A DNA stretch of 45,851 nucleotides from Gordoniibacillus kamchatkensis (GTDB lineage: Bacteria > Bacillota > Bacilli > Paenibacillales > NBRC-103111), in assembly GCF_000829455.1 (NCBI RefSeq), contig NZ_JXAK01000056.1, positions 1 through 45,851 of the forward strand. Reading direction: 5' to 3'. A model generated the notes under the pieces. The model had not been told where the DNA came from. It did not search any database and saw only the letters and a list, made by a program, of their open reading frames with translations. How positions within the stretch are numbered: position 1 is the stretch's first letter; each line of letters starts with the position of its first letter. This document shows positions 7,942 to 18,472 of the stretch, one piece after another. A program made the translations under genes and the position numbers.

Positions 7942-9234
7942 TTACGAAGCCGGGCTTTTCACCCGCTTGCCGCCGCCCGACGCCGATGTCTGCGGCTTCT
8001 CGATCGAATCGAGAAACTCCTGGTTCGTTTTCGTCTCGGCCAGCTTCTTGAGGAACGCTTCCGTATATTCGTGAGAGTCGTTCATGCTTTTGCGGATCGC
8101 CCAAATTTTCTCCAGCTCTTCTTTGGACAGCAGCATCTCTTCGCGGCGCGTACCCGAGCGGCGAATGTCGATGGCCGGGAACACGCGGCGCTCGGCCAGC
8201 TTCCGGTCGAGGTGCAGCTCCAGGTTGCCCGTGCCTTTAAATTCTTCATAAATGACGTCGTCCATACGCGATCCGGTCTCGACAAGCGCCGTCGCCAGAA
8301 TAGTGAGCGAGCCGCCCTCCTCGATGTTGCGCGCCGCTCCGAAAAACCGCTTCGGCCTGTGGAACGCGCCCGGATCGATGCCCCCCGACAGCGTCCGGCC
8401 GGTAGGCGGAACGACGAGGTTGTAGGCGCGGGCAAGCCTGGTAATGCTGTCCAGCAAAATGACGACGTCCTTCTTATGCTCGACGAGACGCTGCGCCCTC
8501 TCCATGACGAGCTCAGCCACCTTGATATGGTTCTCCGGCAGCTCGTCGAACGTGGAAGCGACAACCTCCCCTTTCACCGAGCGCTGCATATCCGTCACTT
8601 CCTCCGGCCGCTCATCGATCAGCAGCACGAACAGCTCGATATCCGGATAGTTGGTGGAAATGCTGTTCGCGATTTCCTTCAGCAGAAGCGTCTTGCCGGC
8701 TTTAGGCGGGGCGACGATCAGGCCGCGTTGTCCGAGTCCTACGGGAGCGAGCAGGTCCATAATGCGAGTCGACAGCTTCTCGGGGGTAGTCTCCATCGTG
8801 ATTTTCTGCTGAGGATAAAGAGGGGTGAGGGCGGGAAAATGAAGCCGTTCTGCCGCCGAGGATGGGCTCTCGCCGTTCACGGCCTCGACCTGCAGCAACC
8901 CGAAATACCGCTCGTTCTCTTTCGGCGGCCGGCATTTGCCGGATACGAGATCGCCGGAGCGCAAATCGAATTTGCGGATTTGCGAAGCGGAAATATAGAT
9001 GTCTTCGGAACTCGGCAAATAGTTGATCGGCCTTAGAAACCCGAAGCCTTCCTGCAGCACTTCGAGCACGCCTTCCATGAACATGAGGCCGCCTTGCTCC
9101 GCTTGCGCCCGAAGGATGGCAAAAATCAGTTCCTTCTTCTTCATTTGCCCGTAAGCCGGGATTTGATAGTTTTTGGCGAGCTTGTATAACTCAGTCAGTT
9201 TCAACGCTTCCAGTTGCGCCAAATGCATATCCAT
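7942..9234 (-). CDS. rho: Transcription termination factor Rho
   Basis: 430 residues from the ATG at 9234. The N-terminal helical domain (LTELYKLAKNYQIP) is followed by the cold-shock-like RNA-binding domain (GVLEVLQEGFGFLRP). The RecA-like ATPase has Walker A APPKAGKTLLLKEI, Walker B DVVILLDSITRLARAYN, and the GGIDPGAFHRPKRFFGAARNI segment of the Q and R loops. An in-frame TTG lies at 9252, but MDMHLAQLEALKLTELY matches the usual Rho N-terminus in length. The C-terminus ends in a lysine/serine-rich tail. Downstream of murA as in Bacillus. Confidence 0.97.
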   Translation of the reverse strand: MDMHLAQLEALKLTELYKLAKNYQIPAYGQMKKKELIFAILRAQAEQGGLMFMEGVLEVLQEGFGFLRPINYLPSSEDIYISASQIRKFDLRSGDLVSGKCRPPKENERYFGLLQVEAVNGESPSSAAERLHFPALTPLYPQQKITMETTPEKLSTRIMDLLAPVGLGQRGLIVAPPKAGKTLLLKEIANSISTNYPDIELFVLLIDERPEEVTDMQRSVKGEVVASTFDELPENHIKVAELVMERAQRLVEHKKDVVILLDSITRLARAYNLVVPPTGRTLSGGIDPGAFHRPKRFFGAARNIEEGGSLTILATALVETGSRMDDVIYEEFKGTGNLELHLDRKLAERRVFPAIDIRRSGTRREEMLLSKEELEKIWAIRKSMNDSHEYTEAFLKKLAETKTNQEFLDSIEKPQTSASGGGKRVKSPAS

Positions 9235-9298
9235 TACGTAATCAACCACCAAACTATTAAAATGTCATCAGTTTCTACCAAATGCTTTTAGCATTGCC

Positions 9299-9329
9299 GA
9301 AAGCGAGAGAAATTATTCCTCTCGCTTTA
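9299..9329 (-). terminator. Hairpin at the murA stop
   Basis: AAGCGAGAG (9301-9309) pairs perfectly with CTCTCGCTT (9319-9327) around a nine-base loop. It overlaps the murA stop codon. The following T run on the minus strand is short (TTTC). Confidence 0.6.
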
Positions 9330-10586
9330 CGGTTCGTCCGTCCTCCATATTTCAGCGCCGAGCGCGGCCAAATTGTACACCAAATTTTCGTAGCCGCGAT
9401 CAATGTATTCCACGCCGGTAATTTCGGATACCCCTCCGCCCGGCACGCTGAGCGCCGCAATGACAAGCGCCGCGCCGGCGCGCAAATCGGTCGCTTTCAC
9501 TTTGGCCGCGCTCAGCATCGATTTCTCGATGACGGCGGAGCGGCCTTCGACTTTTATTTTCGCCCCCATGCGCACGAGCTCGGGCACGTGCTTGAAGCGG
9601 TTGCTGTATACGTGATCGGTCAATATGCTGACCCCGTTTGCATGGCAGAGCAGGCTGGTCATCGGCGATTGCAAATCGGTCGCGAAGCCCGGATAGACGA
9701 GCGCTTTCACGTCGACGCTATGATATTCCGGCTGGCCGACGACGCGAATCGATTCGTCCATCTCGTAAATATGTACGCCCATCTCTTGCAGCTTGGCCGT
9801 CAAAGCCTCCATATGCTTCGGAATGACGCCGTCGACGGTAACGTCGCCGCGGGTTGCTGCGGCTGCGATCATATAAGTGCCGGCTTGAATGCGGTCGGGA
9901 ATAATGGAATGCCGGCAGCCGTGCAGCGAATCGACGCCTTCGATGCGAATCGTCTCGGTTCCGGCGCCCTTGATCTTGGCGCCCATCGAATTGAGAAGCG
10001 TAGCAACATCTATAATTTCAGGCTCTTTGGCCGCATTTTCGATCGTTGTGGAACCTTTGGCGCGCGAAGCCGCGAGCATAATGTTAATCGTCGCTCCGAC
10101 GCTTGCCATATCAAGGTAAATTTTGGCGCCGCGCAGCTCTTTCGCTTTGATGTGCAGTGCGCCGTTCTCATTGCTGACTTCGGCGCCGAGCGCCTCGAAG
10201 CCTTTAATGTGCAAATCGATCGGTCTCGGCTCGAAATTGCAGCCGCCGGGAAGGCCGATAGTCGCTTCGCCGAACCGTCCAAGCAGAGCGCCCATCAAGT
10301 AATACGAAGCGCGCAGCTTTTTGACTTTGCCGTTCGGCATCGGCAGTGATTTCATCCGGCTCGGATCGATCACCATCGAATCGCCGTTCCAATCCACGTT
10401 GCCGCCAAGCTCGCTAAGCAGTTCCACATACGTGCTCACATCGCTCAGATGCGGCAAATTGTCGAGCGTTACGGCAGTCTCCGCCAAAATCGCCGCGGGA
10501 ACCAGCGCAACGGCGCTGTTCTTCGCTCCGCTGATCTGCACCGTACCGCGCAGCGGCCGGCCTCCGGCAATCATCAGTTTTTCCAT
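9327..10586 (-). CDS. murA: UDP-N-acetylglucosamine 1-carboxyvinyltransferase
   Basis: 419 residues, normal MurA length. The enzyme transfers enolpyruvate from PEP to UDP-GlcNAc, the first committed step of peptidoglycan synthesis, in the cytoplasm. K22-N23 (SGAKNSA) and the PEP-binding cysteine C116 in [15 protein letters not shown] are present; C116 is the residue targeted by fosfomycin in the family. The position between rho and fba corresponds to the second Firmicute copy (murZ/murAB in Bacillus), so a paralogue elsewhere in the genome is likely. Its ribosome-binding site is AGGGGGAAG. Confidence 0.95.
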   Translation of the reverse strand: MEKLMIAGGRPLRGTVQISGAKNSAVALVPAAILAETAVTLDNLPHLSDVSTYVELLSELGGNVDWNGDSMVIDPSRMKSLPMPNGKVKKLRASYYLMGALLGRFGEATIGLPGGCNFEPRPIDLHIKGFEALGAEVSNENGALHIKAKELRGAKIYLDMASVGATINIMLAASRAKGSTTIENAAKEPEIIDVATLLNSMGAKIKGAGTETIRIEGVDSLHGCRHSIIPDRIQAGTYMIAAAATRGDVTVDGVIPKHMEALTAKLQEMGVHIYEMDESIRVVGQPEYHSVDVKALVYPGFATDLQSPMTSLLCHANGVSILTDHVYSNRFKHVPELVRMGAKIKVEGRSAVIEKSMLSAAKVKATDLRAGAALVIAALSVPGGGVSEITGVEYIDRGYENLVYNLAALGAEIWRTDEP

Positions 10587-10661
10587 AGAACGTTTCTTCC
10601 CCCTACAAGCTGCTTACAAGCCGTGGTGTGTGTCGTGATGACGAGGAACATTGGAGTTGGC

Positions 10662-10713
10662 GAAAAAAAGGTGAGCGGAAAACGCTGCGCCCGGGCGGGG
10701 CGCGGCGTTTTCC
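10662..10713 (-). terminator. Rho-independent terminator after fba
   Basis: On the minus strand GGAAAACGC pairs with GCGTTTTCC around a GC-rich inner stem, followed seven bases later by seven T (10669-10663). It lies between fba and murA. Confidence 0.75.
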
Positions 10714-10735
10714 GGTATGGCGTGCGGGGTGGAAA

Positions 10736-11589
10736 TTACGCTTGGTTGTTGCTGCCGAACAGCAAAATTTTGGATTTGACGACTTCGATCATCGCTTTGC
10801 GAGCCGGGGTCAAATATTTGCGCGGGTCGTACACTTTCGCGTCCTTCGCCAGCACCTCGCGGATCGTTTCCGTCATTGCCACTTGGTTTTCGGTGTTGAC
10901 GTTGATTTTGCCTACGCCGGCCTGGATCGATTTCTTGATCATTTCGTCCGGTACGCCGGAACCGCCGTGCAGTACGATCGGAGCCGGAATCGCGGCAGCT
11001 ACCTTCTCGATGATGTCATAATGGATGTTCGGCTCGCCGGCATACATGCCGTGCGCCGTGCCTACGGCAATCGCCAGCGCGTCGACGCCGGTCTCTTCGT
11101 AGAAACGGATCGCCTCTTCCGGCTTCGCCAGGTTGGCGTTCTCTTCTTCAACGGAAATATCGTCTTCCACGCCGCCGATCGTGCCGAGTTCGCCCTCGAC
11201 GGATACGCCCATCGCATGCGCCGCTTTCACGATCTCTTTGGTCAGGCGGATGTTCTCTTCGTACGGATGGTGCGAGCCGTCAAACATGACGGAGCTGAAG
11301 CCGGCGCGGATACATTTCATCGCGACGTCGAAGCTCGAGCCGTGGTCGAGGTGCAGAGCGATCGGCAAACCGGACTTCTTCGCCGCCGCTTCGGCCATCG
11401 CTACCGTAAATTCGATGCCCATATACTTCAGAGCGCCTTCGCTGACGCCGTAGATGAACGGCGATTTCAGCTCCATAGCCGCTTCCATGATGCTTGCGCG
11501 AATTCCAGGTTGTTCATGTTGAATTGTCCTACCGCAAACTTGCCCGCCTTGGCTTTAGGCAAAAACTCGTTCATTGAAACTAATGGCAT
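10736..11589 (-). pseudogene. fba: Class II fructose-1,6-bisphosphate aldolase, one-base frameshift
   Basis: Glycolytic aldolase splitting fructose 1,6-bisphosphate to DHAP and glyceraldehyde 3-phosphate, Zn-dependent. From the ATG at 11589 (AGGAGG upstream) the frame reads [20 protein letters not shown] and on to FAQA. One base is then missing near 11492 (GCATC where GCNATC is expected), and the rest continues in another frame from [18 protein letters not shown]. Restoring one base gives 284 residues, the family length. The zinc/catalytic segments LHLDHGSS, GVEDD and VLHGGSGVPDE are intact. The context murA-fba-spo0F-pyrG is conserved. The loss is probably a sequencing error, because this is normally the glycolytic enzyme. 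Confidence 0.9.
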
Positions 11590-11710
11590 GACTCTTCCTC
11601 CTACGCCTAGTTTGTAATTGTCTGCGTCTCTATTAGGGACCGCTCGTTGTCATACTGCCCTATTATATCACAATCCGGTGCAATTGTAACCGAGGCGGAC
11701 CCGGAACGGC

Positions 11711-11743
11711 GCAAAAGAAAAAAGGATCCTGAAATCAGGATCC
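11711..11743 (-). terminator. Rho-independent terminator after spo0F
   Basis: GGATCCTG and CAGGATCC form a perfect eight-base stem (11724-11731/11736-11743) followed on the minus strand by TTTTTTCTTTT. The spo0F stop codon lies in the loop. Confidence 0.85.
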
Positions 11744-12127
11744 GACGGCAAAACCGCTGTTCGGTTGATTGCGAAGCTGGTTGTTGACGGCCATCCGCAG
11801 CTCGTCGATGTCGAACGGCTTCGTGAAATGCATGATCGCGCCGAGGTCGGTCGCCTCCTTGATCATGTCCAGCTCGCCGTAAGCGGTCATCATAATGACT
11901 TTGATGGCGGGGTTCATGCTTTTAATATGCTTCAGGATGTCAAGTCCGTCCATCCCGGGAATTTTCATATCTAGCAGCACAAGGTCCGGTGTGACGTTGC
12001 GGACGATTTCCAGCGCCAGCTTTCCATTCGAGGCTTGATACGTGTCATACCCTTCGTTGCTAAACACTTCCATCAGCAGCACGCGAATACCGTTCTGGTC
12101 GTCGACGATCAACACTTTTCTTTTCAA
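11735..12127 (-). CDS. spo0F: Sporulation response regulator Spo0F
   Basis: 130-residue single-domain receiver. Spo0F takes phosphate from sensor kinases and passes it through Spo0B to Spo0A. The acidic pocket (VDDQNG), phosphorylated aspartate in [13 protein letters not shown], threonine in MMTAYGE and the lysine in [11 protein letters not shown] are all present, with no output domain. The start is TTG at 12127, with AAAGGAGGG eight bases upstream, so the protein begins [13 protein letters not shown]. The ORF is open to 12202, but the extra residues are not Spo0F-like. A sigma-H-type promoter lies just upstream, and pyrG follows upstream as in Bacillus. Confidence 0.93.
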   Translation of the reverse strand: MKRKVLIVDDQNGIRVLLMEVFSNEGYDTYQASNGKLALEIVRNVTPDLVLLDMKIPGMDGLDILKHIKSMNPAIKVIMMTAYGELDMIKEATDLGAIMHFTKPFDIDELRMAVNNQLRNQPNSGFAVGS

Positions 12128-12160
12128 CCCGATACCCTCCTTTGGAGCCGTTAGTAAACA

Positions 12161-12189
12161 TAGTTCGCTATCCAAAGAGAGATTCCTGC
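12161..12189 (-). promoter_or_regulatory. Predicted sigma-H promoter of spo0F
   Basis: On the minus strand GCAGGAATC (12189-12181), an 11-base spacer, and AGCGAACTA (12169-12161) match the sigma-H consensus RnAGGAwww-N11/12-RnnGAATww with few mismatches. In B. subtilis spo0F is known to be sigma-H dependent. Confidence 0.6.
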
Positions 12190-12258
12190 TCGGATCAAAC
12201 AAAAGTTGAAGACTTTCCCTTTTGCCCCAGTTCGCTCCACCGCTCGTTCAAGCCGGCG

Positions 12259-13872
<1,614 letters not shown>

Positions 13873-13910
13873 TCAATGTTGGCTTGTTTGGGGGTCGGTC
13901 GTAACCGCGG

Positions 13911-13953
13911 AAAAAACAAAAAAAGTGACACCCGCTCCTCACGGGGCACTTTT
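13911..13953 (-). terminator. pyrG leader attenuator terminator
   Basis: AAAGTGCCCCG pairs with CGGG(TG)TCACTTT, followed on the minus strand by a long T tract (TTTTTTTGTTTTTT). It lies in the pyrG leader, about 36 bases after the start site and about 50 bases before the ribosome-binding site. The CCCC in its 5' arm could pair with extra G residues added at the 5' end when CTP is low, which would stop terminator formation, as established for B. subtilis pyrG. Confidence 0.8.
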
Positions 13954-13986
13954 ATTATTTACAAAATTGTTAAGTTTCTTTTAAAG

Positions 13987-14025
13987 CCCATGCAATAGTT
14001 TACATGGTGCGGACGACCGTGTCAA
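13987..14025 (-). promoter_or_regulatory. pyrG promoter with GGGC start for reiterative transcription
   Basis: -35 TTGACA (14025-14020), 17-base spacer, -10 TAAACT (14002-13997). Seven bases later is GGGCTTTAA (from 13989). The GGGC initial sequence is the hallmark of CTP-dependent G reiteration in Bacillus pyrG. Confidence 0.85.
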
Positions 14026-14097
14026 GGATAAACAGCCTATGCCCGTCGAACCGGTCTGCGCCGTCTGCGGACGTGCGCTTTTGCAAGCTGCGGCTCT

Positions 14098-14670
14098 TTA
14101 TTTGTCTTCTTCCTCGTCGTCCGCATCATACTCCTCTTCGTCGAACGCGTCGTCCCCGTCCTCGGTCTCTTCGTCGCCCTCGACTTCTTCCTCGGCGACT
14201 TCTTCCTCTTCGAAAAATTCGCTATCCTCTTCGGCTTCTTCCGCCGTGTCGAATTCGTCGCGGTCGGCGTTGAAGGCGTCGAACTCGTCTTCCTCGGCGA
14301 CATATGCTTCTTCTTCCTCTTCCGCGTACAGCTCCTCGTCGTCGAGATCGTCGTCGTCGTCGTTGATGATGCGCGGACGTTTGCCGCTGCCCACCGTATC
14401 CTCGGACTTCTCCACCGGGTACCAGCGCTTCAGTCCCCACAGGTTGGTGCCGACGCAGGCGAACCGGCCGTCAATGTTGATTTCCGTATATAGTTGGGCG
14501 ATAACCTGCATCACTTGGTCGTCCGACAAGCCTTTGATCTTGGCGATTTCGGCCATCAGATCGCGGTAATAGAACGGGGTATTGGCCGCCTTCAACACTT
14601 CGAACGCCAAATCCACCATCGGCATTTCTTTCGCCTGTTCTTCGCTGAATTTGAGTGCATATTGACTCAT
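14098..14670 (-). CDS. rpoE: RNA polymerase delta subunit
   Basis: 190 residues. Delta is a Firmicute RNA polymerase subunit that promotes recycling and core release from nucleic acid. The N-terminal winged HARE-HTH domain (about 1-90; MVDLAFEVLKAANTPFYYRDL ... RFACVGTNLWGLKRWYP) is followed by a highly acidic, disordered tail of about 90 Asp/Glu-rich residues. The start MSQYALKFSEEQ at 14670 fits the family better than the ATG at 14685, whose ribosome-binding site would be adjacent. It lies upstream of pyrG as in Bacillus. Repetitive GAA/GAC codons explain the shadow frames here. Confidence 0.95.
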   Translation of the reverse strand: MSQYALKFSEEQAKEMPMVDLAFEVLKAANTPFYYRDLMAEIAKIKGLSDDQVMQVIAQLYTEINIDGRFACVGTNLWGLKRWYPVEKSEDTVGSGKRPRIINDDDDDLDDEELYAEEEEEAYVAEEDEFDAFNADRDEFDTAEEAEEDSEFFEEEEVAEEEVEGDEETEDGDDAFDEEEYDADDEEEDK

Positions 14671-14800
14671 ATGAAGCACATCCATCCCTTCGAGCTTCGA
14701 TAAATTGTCCAGCCGCTAAGTAGAGCCTCGCCATTATCTTCATTAAGTAAACCTTATTTCGTTCAAAAATGCAACTGCGTACACCCCGGCCGCACGGCAA

Positions 14801-14859
14801 AATAAGCGGAGAGGCCCTCTCCGCACCCGAACGGGGACGCGAGAAACCCCTCCGCTTAT
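14801..14859 (-). promoter_or_regulatory. Attenuator-like element upstream of rpoE
   Basis: On the minus strand GCGGAGAG-GGC-CTCTCCGC (14824-14806) forms a perfect hairpin followed by TTATTTT, a good intrinsic terminator. Its 3' arm CTCCGCTTAT can instead pair with an upstream ATAAGCGGAG (14859-14850). The two pairings exclude each other, the layout of a transcription attenuator. A weak promoter (TTGCAT-17-TTTACT, starting near 14770) follows before rpoE, so the hairpin may also end a separate RNA. Confidence 0.5.
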
Positions 14860-14928
14860 GACTGTATCCTTGGAACGGGTGGCCTTGCCTTTTCCGGCAG
14901 CGAGGTCCGTGAACCGCGTCCCTATTTC

Positions 14929-15026
14929 CATCGTATGTGGGAATCCGCGGGGTGACACGGAATACGGCCTATTTTCGGCAAAAAGGGAACCTGCGGAGAC
15001 GGGCTCCCACGTTCGGACATACGATG
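14929..15026. other. Candidate structured RNA or large inverted repeat
   Basis: Nested inverted repeats: CATCGTATG (14929-14937) with CATACGATG (15018-15026), GTGGGA (14937-14942) with TCCCAC (15005-15010), and inner TCCGC with GCGGA. Together they can form a roughly 100-base stem with internal bulges. The interval between rpoE and the protease gene (14671-15066) has no convincing gene. The strand is not determined: on the minus strand it precedes the attenuator-like element, on the plus strand it is a leader for the protease gene. No known RNA family was recognised. Confidence 0.4.
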
Positions 15027-15066
15027 CCAATAGCATCATACTCTCTCGCGAGTGGAGGCATCGCTA

Positions 15067-16245
15067 GTGGATTCCGTTCGATTCCTGGAGCGTCTGGATG
15101 ACGAAATCGGCAAAACGGCAGCATCGTCCCGCAGGCTTATCATCCGCTTCAAGAGCCGGGCGGCGTACCGCGCCTGCATCACTCAGTGGAAGCGCCGGGC
15201 CGGCTCGTTTCCGAACTTGCGCGGCATCAAGCCGCTGCCTATCATCAATGCCATCTCTTGCCCCGTTCGACCTACAGCCAGTCTGCTCGCCTTCCCCTTC
15301 ATCACTTGCGCCGAAGCGGATCGGGTCACTACCGTTCACGCCCCCCGGCCGCCGCGGGCCAAAGCGGCGGGGGTCGCCGCAGCGCGCAGGCTGGCGTCGC
15401 TTCCATATATTCCTTGGGGCGTCAATCAGGTGCGAGCGCCGCAAGCCTGGCACAAAGCGACAGGCGGGGGCGTCCGGATTGGCGTCATCGACACCGGCAT
15501 CGATCCGACGCACCCGGATCTGAGGCATTGCATCGGACGCGGCATCAATCTTGTCAACCGCTCGCTGCTGCCGATCGACGACAACGGACACGGGACGCAT
15601 ATCGCCGGCACGATCGCCGGCTCGGGTATAACGCCGAACGGCGTCGTCGGCGTCGCGCCGAGAGCGACGATTCACGCCGTCAAGGCGTTCGATCACGCCG
15701 GGAGCGCTTACGTCTCGGACATTATCGCCGGCATCGATTGGTGCGTGCAAAACGATCTCGACATTATCAACATGAGCTTCGGCATGAAGACATACAACAA
15801 GTCGCTGGAGCTTGCGGTGGAGAACGCCTACCGCGCCGGCAAAGTGATCGTAGCCTCGTCCGGCAATGACGGCAAGCGGGCTTTCGTCGACTATCCGGCC
15901 CGTTTCCCGCAAGTCATCTCCGTCGGAGCAACGACGATGGCCGGCAAAATTGCCCCGTTCACGAACCGCGGGCGGCGCATCGACGTGTTCGCTCCCGGCG
16001 AAGCCATTTATTCCGCATGGCTGAACGGCAAATATCACCAGCTGAGCGGCACGTCGATGGCAACCTCGCACGTTAGCGGCATTATCGCGCTGCTGTTGTC
16101 CGCGCAGCCGAATTTGAAGCCGCTGCAGATCAAAGAATTGCTGAAGCGGGCGGCGACGCCATTCCCAACCAAAAAGACCGGCATTACTGCCGGCCGGGCC
16201 CATGCAAGACGGGCATTAACGCTTTTATTGAAAAAGAAAGGGTAA
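15067..16245 (+). CDS. Subtilisin-like serine protease (S8 family)
   Basis: 392 residues from the GTG at 15067 (GGAGG eight bases upstream; an in-frame ATG at 15052 has none). The catalytic triad is visible: Asp142 in GVIDTGIDPTHPDL, His175 in DDNGHGTHIAGTIAG and Ser330 in LSGTSMATSHVSG; Asn267 in SSGNDGK is the oxyanion residue. About 115 residues precede the catalytic domain. The first stretch is charged (DSVRFLERLDDEIGKT) with no signal peptide, so the protein may be intracellular or act as a propeptide-bearing AprX-like enzyme. It is the only plus-strand gene in the first 19 kb and convergent with argS, whose stop lies immediately next to its own. Confidence 0.9.
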   Translation: MDSVRFLERLDDEIGKTAASSRRLIIRFKSRAAYRACITQWKRRAGSFPNLRGIKPLPIINAISCPVRPTASLLAFPFITCAEADRVTTVHAPRPPRAKAAGVAAARRLASLPYIPWGVNQVRAPQAWHKATGGGVRIGVIDTGIDPTHPDLRHCIGRGINLVNRSLLPIDDNGHGTHIAGTIAGSGITPNGVVGVAPRATIHAVKAFDHAGSAYVSDIIAGIDWCVQNDLDIINMSFGMKTYNKSLELAVENAYRAGKVIVASSGNDGKRAFVDYPARFPQVISVGATTMAGKIAPFTNRGRRIDVFAPGEAIYSAWLNGKYHQLSGTSMATSHVSGIIALLLSAQPNLKPLQIKELLKRAATPFPTKKTGITAGRAHARRALTLLLKKKG

Positions 16246-17925
16246 TTACATCCGTTCCGGCGCCGAAACTCCGACGACGCGGAGCACGCCCGCGATGACG
16301 ATGCGCAGCGCGGTCAGAAGGGCAAGCCGCGCTTGCGTCAGCGTCTCGTCCTCGTGGATGATGACCCGCTCCGCCTTGTAGTAGCTGTGGAATTGGCTGG
16401 CCAGCTCGTAGACGTAACGGATGAGGCGGTGCGGCGCATATTGCGCAGCGGCGACTTCCACCTCTTCAGGAAGCTCGCCCATTTTCCGCAAAAGATCGAA
16501 CTCTTCTTCCGTCGTCAAACGGGACAAGTCGACCTGCTCTACGGGCAGCACGGCAATTCCCTGCTCTTCCGCTTGCCGGAAAATGCTGCATATGCGCGCA
16601 TGCGCATATTGTACATAGAACACCGGGTTGTCGTTCGATTTGGAGACCGCCAGGTCCATGTCGAAATCGAGGTGCGAATCCATGCTGCGCATCGTGAAAA
16701 AGTAGCGCATCGGATCGACGCCGACTTCGTCCATCAAATCTTCCATCGTGACCGCCTTGCCGGTTCTTTTGGACATTTTCACCTTCTCGCCGTTCTGGAA
16801 CAGCGACACCATCTGCGCGATCAGCACCGTCAGCTTCTCGGCATCGTAGCCGAGAGCCGACATCGCCGCTTTCATGCGCGGAATGTAGCCGTGATGGTCG
16901 GCGCCCCATATGTTGATCATCCGGTCGTAGCCCCGGCGGTACTTGTTGCGGTGGTAAGCGATATCCGGGGTCAAATAGGTATACGTGCCGTCATTCTTGA
17001 TGAGCACCCGGTCTTTGTCGTCGCCGTACGTCGTCGTACGCAGCCACGTCGCTCCGTCCTGCTCGAAAATGTGGCCCTGAGCGCGGATTTCGGCCAGCAC
17101 CTCGCCAATCGCGCCGCTCTCGTAGATCGACGTCTCGGAAAACCATTCGTCGAAATGAACGCGAAAGCGGGCCAGGTCGCGTTTGATTTTGTCCAGTTCC
17201 TTGGACAAGCCGTACGAGCGGAAAAAGCTCAAACGCTCTTCTTCCGGCAGGCTGAGCAGCTTATCCCCCTGCTCCTGCGCCAGTTCGGCGGCAAATTGCT
17301 TAATGTCCTCGCCGTAATAACCGTCCTCCGGCATCTCAGCCTCGAGGCCTAACGCTTGCCGGTAGCGGGCTTCGAGCGATTTGGCCAGGTTCAGCACCTG
17401 TTGCCGGCATCGTTGATATAGTATTCGCGCGTACGTCGTATCCCGCCAGCTGCAGCAAGTTGCACAGCGCATCTCCGACAGCCGCTCCGCGGGCGTGGCC
17501 GAGATGGAGGGAGCCGGTCGGATTGGCACTGACGAATTCGACCTGAATTTTTGGCCGCCGCCGACATTGACCGAGCCGTACTTGTCGCCGGCCTCCACCA
17601 CTTGCCGCACGATCGGATGCAGATAGCTTTTGTTCATACGGAAGTTGATGAAGCCCGGTCCGGCGATTTCGATCTGCGCGACATGGGCCTTGTCCCGCTG
17701 CAGGTTGTCGGCGATCGCCTGCGCGATTTCGCGCGGACTCTTCTTCGCGATGCGGGTGAGCTGCATGGCTACGTTGGTGGCGAAGTCGCCGTGCGCCTTC
17801 TCCTTCGGCACCTCCAGCACGAACTCGGGCAGCTCGCCCTCGCTCACGATGCCGGCGGCAATGATGCTTCTCGCGATTTCTTCTTTTAACGTTTGTTTGA
17901 CACTATCGAGCACGTTCATGCTCAT
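16246..17925 (-). CDS. argS: Arginyl-tRNA synthetase, with an out-of-frame stretch around the HIGH motif
   Basis: Charges tRNA-Arg with arginine. The ATG at 17925 has AGGAGG upstream and overlaps the ywiB stop as ATGA. N-terminal additional domain, catalytic core and anticodon-binding domain are all recognisable, and the KMSKRTG motif is intact. Between about 17552 and 17401 the translation is garbled. Three separate single-base losses (in an A5 run near 17550, near 17428, and near 17401) shift the frame and then restore it. Adding one base at each site recovers [20 protein letters not shown] and [10 protein letters not shown], including the HIGH-type HLGH motif. As written the protein (559 residues) would lack its ATP-binding signature, so sequencing error is likely. 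Confidence 0.93.
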   Translation of the reverse strand: MSMNVLDSVKQTLKEEIARSIIAAGIVSEGELPEFVLEVPKEKAHGDFATNVAMQLTRIAKKSPREIAQAIADNLQRDKAHVAQIEIAGPGFINFRMNKSYLHPIVRQVVEAGDKYGSVNVGGGQKFRSNSSVPIRPAPSISATPAERLSEMRCATCCSWRDTTYARILYQRCRQQVLNLAKSLEARYRQALGLEAEMPEDGYYGEDIKQFAAELAQEQGDKLLSLPEEERLSFFRSYGLSKELDKIKRDLARFRVHFDEWFSETSIYESGAIGEVLAEIRAQGHIFEQDGATWLRTTTYGDDKDRVLIKNDGTYTYLTPDIAYHRNKYRRGYDRMINIWGADHHGYIPRMKAAMSALGYDAEKLTVLIAQMVSLFQNGEKVKMSKRTGKAVTMEDLMDEVGVDPMRYFFTMRSMDSHLDFDMDLAVSKSNDNPVFYVQYAHARICSIFRQAEEQGIAVLPVEQVDLSRLTTEEEFDLLRKMGELPEEVEVAAAQYAPHRLIRYVYELASQFHSYYKAERVIIHEDETLTQARLALLTALRIVIAGVLRVVGVSAPERM

Positions 17926-18359
17926 ATCGATCGTTCCTCCTGAATCGTCAGCTTGACGGTGTACGTGCCGGCCGGCTCCCCGGCTATTTCCAGGTCGTAG
18001 CGCAGCAGGGCGGTGCCGTTCGGTCCGCGCATGGAGCTGCGCACGCTGCGGGTGTTCACCGCGAGCTCCAGCTTGCCTTGCGCTGTTTCGTAGTAGCCGA
18101 TTGTGCGCTTCCCGGGGATGAACGTTTGTTCGGAGCGCACTTCCCCTTGGCGTATAATTTTGACCGCGTTCGTCTCCAGCTTGATGACGGTCGTCGTACG
18201 GCCCAGCTCGGCCGCAGGCTCGGGGTAGCGTACGTAGGCGTGTCCGCCCTTCGCGTACCAGTCGCCGACCGCCTCTTGCCCGATCCGCTGCCCGCCGCTG
18301 CGGCTTTCGACGGCGATGCGGACGCGTACCGGTCCGGGCCGCGCTTGTTCCGTCATCAT
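17922..18359 (-). CDS. DUF1934 family protein (YwiB-like)
   Basis: 145 residues of predicted beta-barrel character, matching DUF1934/YwiB, a calycin-like family of unknown function that precedes argS in Bacillus. Segments such as VRVRIAVESRSGGQRIGQEA, TTTVIKLETNAVKIIRQGEV and LRYDLEIAGEPAGTYTVKL give the alternating strand pattern. The start at 18359 (tandem ATG ATG) has GGGAG ten bases upstream; the ORF is open to 18407 without a better site. Its stop overlaps the argS start by four bases, indicating one operon. Confidence 0.82.
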   Translation of the reverse strand: MMTEQARPGPVRVRIAVESRSGGQRIGQEAVGDWYAKGGHAYVRYPEPAAELGRTTTVIKLETNAVKIIRQGEVRSEQTFIPGKRTIGYYETAQGKLELAVNTRSVRSSMRGPNGTALLRYDLEIAGEPAGTYTVKLTIQEERSI

Positions 18360-18390
18360 GATGGCGACACTCCCAGCGCGAAATAAGTTA

Positions 18391-18418
18391 GCTATAGTGT
18401 ATAGCATAAACGCGTCAA
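18391..18418 (-). promoter_or_regulatory. Probable ywiB-argS promoter
   Basis: -35 TTGACG (18418-18413), 16-base spacer, -10 TATAGC (18396-18391). The -10 is the right half of a short palindrome GCTATA-CAC-TATAGC. Confidence 0.5.
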
Positions 18419-18472
18419 ATTCAATGTCCGCAAGGCGGCGTTGACGGTTCGGGAGGCGGGGGGCGGTTCGGG

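Noticed and set aside
14743-15039. 98-codon minus-strand frame between rpoE and the protease gene
   Set aside because: No ribosome-binding site, no protein-like pattern; it spans the inverted repeats and a terminator hairpin.
14797-15060. T-box riboswitch
   Set aside because: No AGGGTGG/ACCGCG antiterminator motif and no aminoacyl-tRNA synthetase or amino acid gene directly downstream; rpoE is not a T-box target.
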